A DNA stretch of 64,000 nucleotides. Source: Mesocentrotus franciscanus (taxonomy: Eukaryota > Echinodermata > Echinoidea > Camarodonta > Strongylocentrotidae). The notes below the pieces were generated by a model that did no database searches, had not been told where the DNA came from, and saw nothing but the letters and a program-made list of their open reading frames with translations. Position numbers and translations under genes: made by a program. Positions within the stretch are counted from its first letter, which is position 1; each line of letters begins with the position of its first letter. Location: contig CP137684.1 in assembly GCA_037976565.1 (NCBI GenBank), positions 25,365,205 to 25,429,204 of the forward strand. The letters run 5' to 3'. Below are positions 1 to 9,640 of this stretch, one piece after another.

Positions 1-604
1 TTTCAAAAAAACGTTTCCCCAACGTTTTTTATAACACTACAGTCTAATGGGGGAAAATTAGTACGGTAAAGCTGGTCACTCAAAGATTTTTACTTTTTTG
101 AGGCACTTAATGATCATTTTGAAGCGCAATTTTTTTTAGGGCTTCAATATTACACCATATCACAGACTATAGACACCTATAACACGTAAGGCCATGCATC
201 TCAGATTTGGCATTGTTAAACAATACCTTTAAGAAAATGTAGGAAATACTGTTGATCATTGTTAACTAAAAAACATATATCAAAGTTGTTCTGGTGATGT
301 GGTACACAGGAAATGATGCACACTGTGAGGTTTTGGAATCCTCAAAATGATAAGATATTGACTCAAGTCTACTGAAAGCCACATGCTCTGCACATAGAAA
401 TGTGTACATGGGACTACATACGCATATGGCATGGAAGTTTGCATGAAACTGTTCAGCTACTGGTATTACTTGTCATATTTGAAATATGAGGAGAGTTGAA
501 GAGAGACTTGTTCCAGGAGACATTTCTTCCACGATATTATTTCATCTGACAAAGAAATAATGGGAAAACTCACAATTTTTTTATTTTACCAAAATCAACC
601 TCCT
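1..604. other. ERGIC2 upstream intron, diverged MITE relative
   Basis: No exon is recognisable. From about 296 to 600 the sequence resembles 22340-22640 (TGGAATC.TCAAAATGATAAGA, then a stretch around GTCATATTTGAATATGA). This marks an older, longer subfamily of the TTAA-flanked element next to it. Confidence 0.4.
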
Positions 605-1009
605 TTAAAGGTAAAGACCAGTTTTGGAAACGCCCCTCTCTCAAAAAAATGAAATGGAAGCTCTCATTACCAATCATGTGAAAGAATATGTTTTGACTAA
701 TACGTGATGATACAAATTTTGCCGGGAAAGTCGGAAACCGCCTACTAATTGATATATTTGGTAAATTATTATATCTATTGGGACCAAATAGATATCGCGC
801 ACGTGGTCGCGTAGTCCCATATACATCTTTCTGTGTACAGTGCTTGTAACTTTACCAAGACTGGGCCAAATTTCTTATCATTTTGATGATTCCAGAACCT
901 TGCAGTACACACCAATACTTATATGCTAGATGATCAACCTTTTCTGATCGATTCCACAACGTTTCTTTCACAATGCAATCGCATGACCAGAACTGGTCTT
1001 TCTCTTTAA
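605..1009 (+). mobile_element. TTAA-flanked MITE, family 1, copy A (405 bp)
   Basis: It starts TTAAAGGTAAAGACCAGTTT and ends with the near inverse, GGTCTTTCTCTTTAA. It is about 90% like copies at 2866-3264, 21318-21712 and 31031-31399. TTAA ends with AG-type termini suggest a non-autonomous piggyBac- or Kolobok-type element. No transposase frame is present. Confidence 0.8.
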
Positions 1010-1630
1010 AAGTGAAATCCAACCTTGATAGCAGTTAGCATTAGAGGCAAGCAGAAAAATCAGAGAAATAGACTGGTGAAAGTTTGAATGAAATTGGACC
1101 AAAAAATGAGAAAGTTGTGAATTTTTGAAAGTTGTAATCACTATACAATGTAGGTATGGGCTCTTCAAATTGGCTGAATCAGTAATGTCTATATGATGTA
1201 GTGGTGTTGTGGCAGACAACTTTCCCATTTGTTCCAACACACAAAATGACTAAAATTTAAATTTTCAAAAATGTATGACTCAGATGGGTCTATTCTCTTT
1301 AGAAGACCTATAATAATATGCTATCCAAAATGTATTTTGAGTAGTGCCCAAAGGGAGAAGGCACTTAGGAGAAAAACAGAAATATATAATATTTCTGTAC
1401 ATGTCAAACAGGAGAGGAATTATCCCTGACTAGTGACTACGTCACAATCCCATGACTACATGTAACTGCCAATTTGAGATTGGCATAAACTTCATAGTGA
1501 TCTCATATTTGAAACATTAATAACTATCTTATTACAGGTCCGTTTTATTTCAAACTTTTGCCATTCTGTTTATTTTATTTTTCTGCTTCCATACAAATGA
1601 ACTTATTACAAGGGTTGGATTATCCTTCAA
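1006..1630 (+). mobile_element. TTAA-type element, family 3, copy 1 (about 625 bp)
   Basis: The left end (TTAAAAGTGAAATCCAACCT) and right end (AAGGGTTGGATTATCCTTCAA) are inverted. Its body reappears in reverse at about 49345-49810, with head fragments at 8424, 32262 and 52363. It shares its left TTAA with family-1 copy A. Confidence 0.65.
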
Positions 1631-1913
1631 GCATGGTGCACATTATAGAATTGATCCATGCAAATTTTTGCTTGCAGTGAGTTTTATGACACTTGTTAAA
1701 TAATACATACCGGTAATTAAATACTTCTTGTATAATGTTTTGAAGTTTGAACAGATTTTTAATCATTTCATCATGAAGACAATAAAATGCATGTGTAATT
1801 GTTTATAATGTAATTAATTCAGAACCCTACATTACCTGTTTATTAAGCACAACTTCTATTAGACATCTTCAAGGCACAGCATTACATTGTATGAATTACT
1901 GATGAAATAATTA
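1631..1913. other. ERGIC2 intron, nothing recognised
   Basis: AT-rich intronic sequence without a repeat or exon that I recognise. Confidence 0.5.
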
Positions 1914-1999
1914 GCATCACCATCATCATCATCATATCATCATTATAACATCACAAGCATCATCATTGTCACCACCACCATCATCACCACGATCATCAT
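1914..1999. repeat. CAT/ATC microsatellite, left part
   Basis: Imperfect (CAT)n. It continues at 2441-2602, so the 441 bp between is an insertion. Confidence 0.85.
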
Positions 2000-2440
2000 C
2001 AAAGCTGCCAACTAGTACGGATTTCCCGTAATTGGTACGGGAATTAACGATCATTACGGCAGTACAGAATGTTGTGTCAAATTATGGATTACAAAAAATT
2101 GGCGTAAATATGATTTATCGTAGCGAGTGCTGTGCAGTATGGCAGCCATCCAACACTCGCTGAGAAGGACAGAAAAGTATCAAGTATTCTCTTAATAGAA
2201 GCCAATTTTTCATGGAAAACGGATGTGTTGTGATGACCTGAAAATCAATATTTAGCAACTTTGTGTGACTAAAATCACCAAACATTCCAGATAATCATGC
2301 GCGCATGCATCCGCGCAGTGTTGGCGAGCTGTTTTTTTTAGATTCATAGAGCCGCATAGGAAATTACTGATTTATTCCCAAAATTACTGATTTTGAGCCT
2401 TGTGATTACTGATTTTCTGTTCTGGAGGTTGGCAGCTCTG
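2000..2440. mobile_element. Short DNA transposon inside CAT microsatellite
   Basis: Ends CAAAGCTGCCAAC and GTTGGCAGCTCTG are 13-bp imperfect inverted repeats. Repeats of ATTACTGATTTT lie at the right. Because the target is a CAT repeat, the target duplication cannot be read without ambiguity. No coding frame. Confidence 0.65.
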
Positions 2441-2537
2441 CATCATCACTCGCCTTCATCATCATCACCATGATCATTATCACCATGATCATCATTACCA
2501 CCACCTTCATCACCACCCTTATCGTCATCATCATCAT

Positions 2538-2569
<32 letters not shown>

Positions 2570-2602
2570 TCACCATCATCATCACCACCATCATCACTAT
2601 CA
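2441..2602. repeat. CAT/ATC microsatellite, right part
   Basis: Imperfect (CAT/CAC)n of about 160 bp. Its apparent Met/Val-rich reverse frame is a translation artefact. Confidence 0.85.
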
Positions 2603-2733
2603 TTTATTGTTTTAATTAAAGTATTTGATGATCATCAAATCCACAACTGCAAAATATTTTTTATTCATAATAGAAATGGAAATCATATCTTTATTTCTGG
2701 ACTGATAAAAATCTATGAATTCTTTTTATTTAG

Positions 2734-2821
2734 GTTGCTGGTAACTTTCATGTGACGATTGGCAAGAGTATACCTCACCCTCGAGGCCACGCCCATCTAG
2801 CACTCATGATAGATCCCAAAA
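2734..2821 (+). CDS. ERGIC2: ERGIC2 exon a (first in window)
   Basis: This is an 88-nt exon between a TTTAG acceptor and a GTAAGT donor, entering in phase 0 and leaving in phase 1. It encodes VAGNFHVTIGKSIPHPRGHA and then HLALMIDPK, part of the luminal domain. The donor is the first unit of a GTAAGTA-rich tandem stretch. Confidence 0.93.
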
Positions 2822-5800
2822 GTAAGTATATAAGTATAATTATATAAGTACATGTAAGTAAGTATTTAAAGATAAAGACCAGTTCTGGTCATGCGATAGC
2901 ATTGTGAAAGAAACGTTGTGGAATCGATCAGAAAAGGTTGATCATCTAGCATAAGTATTGGTGTGTACTGCAAGGTTCTGGAATCATCAAAATGATAAGA
3001 AATTTGGCCCAGTCTTGGTAAAGTTACAAGCACTGTACACAGAAAGATGTATATGGGACTACGCGACCACGTGCGCGATATCTATTTGGTCCCAATAGAT
3101 ATAATAATTTACCAACTATATTATAAAATTAGTAGGCGGTTTCCCGGCAAAATTTGTATCATCACGTATAAGTCAAAAACATCTTCTTTCACATGATTGG
3201 TAATGAGAGCTTCCTTTTCATATTTTGAGAGAGGGGCGTTTCCAAAACTGGTCTTTACCTTTAATTATAAGTAAGTAAGTATATAAGTAAAAGTAAGTAA
3301 GTGTATAAGTATGTAAAAATTTAAGTATATGTTAGTAAGTAAATAAGTATAAGTAAGTAAGTATATAAGTTTAAGTTAGTATGTATATGATTTATTGTCC
3401 ATATCAGGAAATTTGTTTTGCACTGGTTGGTACAAGTATAAACGTACACATAATGAGTAGTAGTATTAGTGATGAGAAAAAAAAGGAAAGATGCATAAAC
3501 AAAGGTATCGGAAAGAGGAAAAAAATGCATAAGACAATGACATTTCTTACAATCAATTCCATCACAAATGTTATCAATAACTTTAGCTTATTATTATTTT
3601 TATCATTATTACTATAAGAAGTAGTAGTAGTAGGAAGTTCATTATGTGCTGATAGTATTAGTTGATGTTGTTGTTGTTAGGGTTAAAATTTGGGTTTAGG
3701 TTAGGTTTAGGGTAAGGGTTGGGTCTAGTATTGAGTCCAGGCTTGAAGTTATAACACGTTGACTACTGAAGCCTCAGCAGGAACCAACCGGATCATGTAG
3801 GCTATGGGGTAAGAAATTGTTGCAGGAGCTACAATCTGTAGTAGTAGTATTAGTAAGTACTCTTATTAGTATTGTTTGTACTGTTTTATTTGATTTGCGG
3901 TCATGTGTCATAAGCTTACTCCCCTAAAAGGCTGGTGCTGGTACAAAAATGTTGGATTTTTTTTTCCTTTTATTCTTACAGATTATAATTTTTCTCATCG
4001 GATAGATCATTTTTCTTATGGTACACCTGTCCCTGGTATAGTAAATCCTTTGGACGGAGATCTCAAGGTCACCAATGAATGTAAGTAGGAGATCTCTCTC
4101 TGGTAAAATGTGCGGAAGTGAAAGTTGCACTGACAGTGGAGGCATAATTGTCAACTCAACTGTGCCCAGTCGATTAGCACTTGTTCAATAATGCTTCTTT
4201 TATATATCAAATTTATTTTCAAGAATTGGAGGACACATCAACTAAACATTTCAACTTCTAACGGCTACTGGAAAATGTTTGACACAGTATAGAGTAGGGC
4301 TGCGACGAGTACTCGAATACTCGCACTGTTGACAACTACTTGAGTACGATTTCTCGTACTCGAATACTCGGCCGCCATTTTTTTTCTTTTTTTTTTCCCT
4401 TGTTCACCTGGCACTGTCTAGGCCGACGGTCACCCATGCCAGAAGAGCACCGGCATGGTACCGTGGGTAAAAGTGTTTCCCAGCTCAATCATACACTGGG
4501 TGTCACTGTCAACTCACCACTCAGAAACTGGGACCAAATCTCGGATTTCTGTTTGGACTTGGAGGAATATTTGTCTGTCATCTTTAGTTTTAAAAATAAC
4601 ATTGTTTCAATTATTTGCAAAAATTCAAAAGCACAAATCGGCGCTTTCAACAGCAACTTGAAGTAAAATCGCGTGGGTTTTTGGAGACAAACCTTCGTAC
4701 TGTTCGTAGTATGGTGTTGGCAAAAAAAAAAAAAATTCAAAAGAATTCAAAAAAATTATAAAAAAAACATGGCGTCCAAGTATTCGCCTGTAAGCCTAGG
4801 AGTGTACTCGAGTACCTCATTACACGGTTATGCACAGCCCTACGCAATGATGTAGTATCACCTTTGCAAAATATATCTCTCAATTATAGGAGAAACATTC
4901 CTAGATTTTCAATACCTGTTTCATAATTTCTGTGTATTATTATTTCTTACAGCTCTTCAAATTTACCAGTATTTTATTCAGATTGTACCAACCAAGGTGA
5001 AGACTCGAGCAGCTAAGGCTCATACACATCAGTATGCCGTAACTGAACGGGTAAGACTACATTCATTATACAACAATATGACGTCACTGAACAAGTATGA
5101 ATGCATTCATTATGCAACAATATGCTGTCACTGAACTGGTAAGACTACGTTCATTACACAACAGTATGTCGTCACTGAACGGGTAAGCATTTCATTATGC
5201 AACAATATGACGTCACTGAACAAGTATGAATGCATTCATTATGCAAAAATATGCTGTCACTGAACTGGTAAGACTACGTTCATTACACAACAGTATGCCG
5301 TCACTGAACAGGTAAGACTACATTCATTATACAACAATATGACATCACTGAACAAGTATTAATACATTTATTATGCAACAATATGATGTCACTGAACAAG
5401 TATGTACCTGGTAGATGTGTTGTGGTCCAGTGGATACATTAAGTCTCCGGACTGTGGATCACATGGTTTGCAGTTCAAGTCCCGCCGCAACACCAATGTA
5501 TTAAAGTTGGGATAATAATTGTAGAGCGCCAGGAGTGTCAAGTTTGACAGACATGAGCACTATACAAAAACCCACTATTATTATTATTATTATGAATTCA
5601 TTCATTACACATCAATATGACATCACTGATCTGGTATGAATACATTCATTACACATTAATATCAAATGTCATGTCAATTACATTTCTTTTCTGATATTGT
5701 TGGCTTACTTTCAATAGGGAACACACAGTATTAGCTCACTAATCTAAAAATATGCATTTATGCGTAAAGCCTAAGTCACACCGAAGCGGAACCAACATCG

Positions 5801-8800
5801 ATCACGACGGATTAACACGGAAAACCCGGATCAAGAGATTGAGCAACCTCAATCTCTTGATCCGATTTTCCGTGTTAATCCATCGTGATCCTGGGTGAAA
5901 TTGAGTCAAATGACCCGGACCATCCCGGACCAAGACCCTCCCGGACCAACACAGTGTCAACATGGATGACACCAGACCATCCCAGATCAGCTATGGACTG
6001 TACCGGGACCCAACATGGACCGCCCCGTGTTCAAAGCCTTTTCATCCCTGTTTGCACAGTGTTGAGTCGGTGTTCATCCATGCTTGGCCCGGCATGAACC
6101 GTGTATGGTCCGGGGTGCTCCGGGGAGTCTAACACGACATGCTAGACTGCCAAGGATCAATACGCTGCCACTACAGACCTTCCCGGAGCCAACACGGTCG
6201 CTACACGGACCGTCCCGGACTACCCCGGATTGAAAAATCCTACCGGACGGTCCTGGATGACCACGGCAATTTTAAACAGTTTTAAATTGCATGGGTGGTG
6301 TCCCGGACAATGACGGGCCATCCGGAACTGTCCCGGATAAGCCCGGATCCAACACAGATCGACCCGGATCGGCCAAATTTCAGTCCAGGACGCTCCGGGA
6401 CAGTCCGGGAGGTCGGTGTGACTTAGGCTTAAAGCTGTGCATGTGTTATCCCAAACACATAAGCGCACTTACCTTTATGCAAAATTATGTGCTTGGATAA
6501 CAGGTAGTACTAGAAACTCTTGAACACTTAAGAACAACAAAAAAATGTGTAATAGTCTCAATGAATGAATCACATGTGACTGTGCTCGACCAAACATATG
6601 ATTAGAATCTAGAAGTGAATTATATAATATGAAATATTTTTTTGTGATTATTATTGTTGTTATTTTTGTCCTTACAGGAGCGTGTGATAAACCATGGCGC
6701 TGGTAGCCATGGAGTTACAGGAATATTCTTTAAATATGAGCTCTCATCTCTCGTCATCTCGGTAGAAGAAGTTTATGATCCTTTCTGGAAACTACTCATT
6801 AGACTATGTGGCATTGTGGGTGGTGTATTTGCTACATCAGGTAAATAAATACATGTATTTAAAAATTGACTTCTTCGTGGGACACGGTTGAAACTATTGC
6901 TGAAGGTGACCTAACAACTGAGACAAAGTTGAAAGAGATAGTTCAGATAGTGCGGATAGATCATATAAGAAACTGATTAGCATGTATCATTTGTATACAA
7001 TTGTCTCTGTGCATTGTAGGCACAAGTAGAACTACGCCCATTCGATATTTTTCACGACAATGCCAAGCCGTCTGTAGTGAATTTTATGCCTGCAATTTCA
7101 ACCCATCAGAGGCCTAGAATCCTGATATGCGGTATATGATGACAAGTGTTGCATTCACAATACTTGTGTACCCTCAATACTACACATACAACTAGAATGT
7201 AGTGAGGGTATAAACTTTTTTATCTTTGTGGAAATGTACATCCAGTCCATGTATGAGTCATGCCTTTTGGCTAAGAATCTTCATTCTGGCTATTTATTAG
7301 ACCTGTGTCTTGTCTAAACGATATTATTGTAGAATTTGATTATGCTTACTAGTAGATCTATTGTTTGTGCCCTTTTTGTTTATTACAGGTGTGAATTTCA
7401 CATTCAAGTTGATGTCATGTTTGTTCTTTACAGGTATTATCAATAGCTTGATGGGTCTTGTCATGGATGTTGTGTGTTGCAGATTTAACAAATTCAAATC
7501 ATTCAAGTCTGAAGAGGTGAGTGTACATTGTTGACAGTAGAGGGCGACCTTCCTCCCACACTGCGTAGGTCAGCTCATGCGCAGATACGATCCCAGATGA
7601 GACAAGCTTTCTTCCGGCTTCCATGGAAAATGTACAGTAGGGTCAACAAATTCCTGATTTTATTAAAATATTGTTCAGGTTTCATGAACTCTCCCGATGA
7701 TTTCATAAGATGTATGTAGACACCATCATAATATATTGTTATCCCCTCGCCGACGAAGTCGGAGGGGATATAGTAACGCTGCCGTCCGTCCGTCCGTAAC
7801 AAATTTCTGATCGATAACTTCAGTAATGTTTGACGGATTTTAATGAAATTTGATATGAAGGTACATGGTATCAAAATACAGGGCAAGTTCGATTTCGGAG
7901 TATGTAGGTCAAAGGTGAAAGGTCATAGCTCATTAAATATGCAAAAACACCTAATTATATATGTGAAAATGTGGTTAACTTCCTTGCCTAGTAATATAAT
8001 AGTATAGTCTAATAGAGGTAACTTGTTCTGAAGTATATAGGCCATTTGTACACTGCGAGGGGATGCTACGCTTTGCGTTGACTTGTTTGTATTATATTGG
8101 CTCTGAAACTATCATTTCTATCAGACTTTCCAGTTCTCGACCCATTGTATTTGTATGAGACCAGGAAGTGCCTTTGCCACAGATACCCATGGCTAGTGCT
8201 GCCCTCTACAGCAGAATTCCATAGTGGTGATAGCGAGAATTAAACTCCACATCCACTTCAATTCCAAAGTCAATTTATTTCAATTTATTAATTATCCACA
8301 AGTAAAAAGACATAAAAACAATTTTGACAAAAATAGATGAAGTAATAGATGAAAGTATACCTTTAAAAAAAGAGAAAAGCACAAGTATTGTAAAATATAA
8401 TTTGAAGAGGTTCAGTGAGAGATCTTAAAGAGGAAGTCCACCCTCACATTCACTTGGTTTCAATAATAACATAGGGAATCAAATTAGGGAAAGTTTGAGA
8501 AAAATCCAATTGAAAAAATAAGAACATTTTGCAAATGATAATCAATGAGACACAAATGGTGTGTGTGTCCCCTCCCATTTGCTCTGTACAGAAGATTTCA
8601 CAAAGATAGATATATTTCATGTCGTGTGTTTTCTTTAGCCAGATTGGCATTAACTCCTTCTGAACAGTATATACATATACAGTCAAACCTGCTTTAGTGA
8701 CCACCTGTCTACAAAGACCACTTTTTGTGTTTCCTTTGGGCGGTCGCTATAGACAGGTTTGACTGTACAATGCTTATAACATAATTGCAAGGACTATATT

Positions 8801-8993
8801 TAAGGTGCATGTATGACTGAAAATTTTCTTTAAAGAAAACACATTTATAGAACAGTATGAATTTATGAAATTAATGAAATTTTGTTTTTCTTTTCTGTTT
8901 ATGTAGGCATCGTTACCTGGCCATCATTTAGACACCGATCAACCTCCTACCTCCCCGGGTATACTTGCATCATCATCATCTACTCCTAACTGA
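2734..8993 (+). CDS. ERGIC2: ERGIC2, C-terminal 205 residues (six exons, 5' part outside window)
   Basis: Joined exons 2734-2821, 3982-4080, 4953-5050, 6678-6840, 7434-7516 and 8907-8993 give 618 nt in one frame ending in TGA. Motifs seen in order: VAGNFHVTIGKSIPHPRGHA, NFSHRIDH, INPLDG-like VNPLDG, QYFIQIVPTK, HQYAVTER, GAGSHGVTGIFFKYELSS, RLCGIVGGVF and a CCRF end of the last membrane helix. These match the luminal ERV/COPII domain and second transmembrane segment of ERGIC2 (PTX1, yeast Erv41), which cycles between ER and Golgi with ERGIC3/Erv46 as a cargo receptor. ERGIC3 differs at the IPHPRGHAH stretch, so ERGIC2 is preferred. The cytosolic tail is short and Ser/Pro-rich. The preceding exon (CRIHG..NK in relatives) is not in 1-2733, so the gene starts upstream of the window. 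Introns 1 and 3 in the window open with donor-like tandem repeats. Confidence 0.93.
2822..3384 (+). repeat. GTAAGTA-rich array at ERGIC2 splice donor (interrupted by a MITE)
   Basis: From the first base of the intron, units such as GTAAGTAAGTATATAAGT recur to 2865 and again from 3265 to about 3384. Nearly every unit carries a consensus 5' splice site. A family-1 MITE splits the array. Confidence 0.8.
2866..3264 (-). mobile_element. TTAA-flanked MITE, family 1, copy B
   Basis: 399 bp, reverse orientation relative to copy A, with TTAA at both ends (2866-2869 and 3261-3264). Confidence 0.8.
3385..3981. other. ERGIC2 intron, simple-sequence tracts
   Basis: GTAGTA-type triplets occur at 3620-3660 and 3838-3860. 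A degenerate GGGTTA/TTAGGG-like stretch occurs at about 3676-3725. No exon or RNA recognised. Confidence 0.5.
3982..4080 (+). CDS. ERGIC2: ERGIC2 exon b
   Basis: This 99-nt exon follows a strong TTCTTACAG acceptor and ends at GTAAGT, phase 1 to phase 1. It encodes NYNFSHRIDHFSYGTPVPG then IVNPLDGDLKVTNE, the luminal stretch conserved from yeast Erv41 to human. Confidence 0.92.
4295..4842. mobile_element. hAT-like short element with TAGGGCTG ends
   Basis: The left end TAGGGCTGCGACGAGTACTC and right end GCACAGCCCTA are inverted, with further CGAGTACTCGAATACTCG palindromes inside both ends. Ends of this type are widespread in animal hAT elements. A clean 8-bp duplication is not visible, so the copy is old. 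Confidence 0.55.
4953..5050 (+). CDS. ERGIC2: ERGIC2 exon c
   Basis: This is a 98-nt exon with acceptor TTCTTACAG and donor GTAAGA, leaving in phase 0. It encodes LQIYQYFIQIVPTKVKT... HTHQYAVTER. Its last 21 nt plus the donor are echoed repeatedly downstream in the intron. Confidence 0.92.
5030..5411 (+). repeat. Minisatellite made from an exon end plus splice donor
   Basis: About nine diverged units of 40-45 bp follow the pattern CAATATG.CGTCACTGAAC.(A/G)GTA..AC(TA)..TTCATTA..CAA. The first unit is the true end of ERGIC2 exon c (CAGTATGCCGTAACTGAACG) with its GTAAGA donor. Confidence 0.85.
5419..5592 (+). mobile_element. tRNA-derived SINE with ATT tail
   Basis: Pol III boxes are visible: TGGTCCAGTGG (A box, 5423-5433) and AGTTCAAGTCC (B box, 5472-5482). 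These are followed by a body with AGCGCCAGGAGTG and GAGCACTATACAAAA and a tail of (ATT)n at 5575-5592. It sits inside the exon-derived minisatellite, which resumes after it. Confidence 0.7.
5593..5680 (+). repeat. Exon-derived minisatellite, remainder
   Basis: ATTCATTACACATCAATATG and GACATCACTGATCTGGTATG continue the array interrupted by the SINE. Confidence 0.65.
5768..6429. mobile_element. PIF/Harbinger-type non-autonomous element (662 bp)
   Basis: It has perfect 17-bp inverted ends AGCCTAAGTCACACCGA and a TAA target duplication at 5765-5767 and 6430-6432. The interior is rich in CCCGGACC-type words. A hairpin lies at 5800-5890. No transposase. Confidence 0.8.
5800..5890. repeat. 91-bp internal hairpin in the Harbinger-type element
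   Basis: Arms of about 43 nt are nearly complementary, centred on a CAAC loop near 5845. Each arm carries GATTGAG/CTCAATC next to the loop and GATCACGA/TCGTGATC at the base. Confidence 0.85.
6678..6840 (+). CDS. ERGIC2: ERGIC2 exon d
   Basis: This 163-nt exon follows CCTTACAG and ends at GTAAAT in phase 1. It encodes ERVINHGAGSHGVTGIFFKY, the end of the luminal domain, and then the second membrane segment (FWKLLIRLCGIVGGVFATSG). Confidence 0.93.
6841..7433. other. ERGIC2 intron, nothing recognised
   Basis: No repeat or exon recognised beyond ordinary AT-rich intron sequence. Confidence 0.5.
7434..7516 (+). CDS. ERGIC2: ERGIC2 exon e
   Basis: This 83-nt exon follows TTCTTTACAG and ends at GTGAGT. 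It encodes GIINSLMGLVMDVVCCRFNK then FKSFKSEE, the end of the membrane helix and the start of the cytosolic tail. An upstream TTACAG at 7384-7389 would break the frame. Confidence 0.9.
7741..8064. mobile_element. ATCCCCTCGC-ended dispersed repeat
   Basis: Ends ATCCCCTCGC and GCGAGGGGAT are inverted. The interior holds CCGTCCGTCCGTCCG and GTCAAAGGTGAAAGGTCAT. Repeats with this look are abundant in marine invertebrates; class uncertain, with no coding frame. Confidence 0.55.
8424..8679. mobile_element. Partial TTAA family-3-like element
   Basis: It starts TTAAAGAGGAAGTCCACCCT and continues with GGGAAAGTTTGAGAAAAATC-like words. The right end is missing, where a Tc1-type MITE follows. Confidence 0.5.
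8680..8765. mobile_element. Tc1/mariner-type palindromic MITE, copy 1
   Basis: CAGTCAAACCTG...CAGGTTTGACTG flanked by TA on both sides (8678-8679, 8766-8767). Related copies lie at 28858 and 35516. Confidence 0.75.
8907..8993 (+). CDS. ERGIC2: ERGIC2 terminal exon
   Basis: This is the last 29 codons including TGA at 8991-8993, after acceptor TTTATGTAG. It encodes ASLPGHHLDTDQPPTSPGIL and then a Ser-rich end. The tail is poorly conserved in the family; its frame and position support it. No single poly(A) signal can be chosen downstream because AATAAA-like words fall inside repeats. Confidence 0.8.
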   Translation, partial: ASLPGHHLDTDQPPTSPGILASSSSTPN

Positions 8994-9075
8994 TATGTCG
9001 GACTATCCTCTGGCCTGGTTTTCTAGACCAACCTTTTTGTTTGTAGGGCTACAATTTGAACATACTGATAATCTA

Positions 9076-9213
9076 GGGCCAGTTTCTTGAAATTATCACG
9101 TGTCTAAGTTTTGAGGACATCCCACTGAAACACATGTTAAATATATGTCACACATTTCTATGGGATGTCCACGAACTTTAATAGACTTATGATTGTTTTG
9201 TGAAACTGGCCCC
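9076..9213. mobile_element. Foldback MITE with GGGCCAGTTTC ends
   Basis: Inverted ends GGGCCAGTTTCTTGA and GTGAAACTGGCCCC enclose complementary GGACATCCCA / TGGGATGTCC segments. Confidence 0.7.
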
Positions 9214-9395
9214 AAGTGTATTTTGTCTTCCAGATCCACTGTTATTGAGATGTATGTATTATGGTGACATTTGTTTATTTATTTGTGCACTCTAGTGATT
9301 GCCAGAGTAACGGTTATTAGTGTGGTAGAAAAGAATACCGGTATGTTTATTTATACATGTATTTACATCAAATAAGAGGGGTTTTTTTAAACGCA

Positions 9396-9640
9396 ATACT
9401 GTACTAGAATCTCTACCGCAAAATCAATCTTAGCGCCATCTCAGGTCAACTGTGCCATAAGTCGCTGCTTCCCTAGCTGTGTTGTTGGTTCTCATATCAA
9501 GTCCCCTGTCTGCGAAGTGGACATTAGGTTTTGGGTTATGCACTGATGACAAGTTGACCATGAGAGGGCGCTGTGCAATAAACAGTACGCTAGAGCAGAA
9601 AGTTCATCAGTTCAGTATCACTTTAAAAGAGCAGGAAATT
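9396..9640. repeat. Dispersed repeat, family 14, copy 1
   Basis: Shares ACTGTACTAGAA, GCGCCATCT, TGTCTGCGAAGTGG, AAGTTGACCATGAGA and GGCGCTGTGCAATAA, in that order, with 10990-11271. The flanks differ, so this is a transposed or duplicated unit of unknown class. Confidence 0.65.

Noticed and set aside
2406..2603. Met/Val-rich reverse frame
   Set aside because: A read-through of the CAT microsatellite.
3676..3725. Telomere-like GGGTTA repeats
   Set aside because: Only a few degenerate units in an intron; not an interstitial telomere array.
5419..5500. Functional tRNA gene
   Set aside because: Pol III boxes are present but the acceptor stem does not close and a SINE body with ATT tail follows.
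7381..7433. Upstream acceptor for ERGIC2 exon e at 7389
   Set aside because: It would shift the frame and add residues not in the family; the acceptor at 7433 keeps phase.
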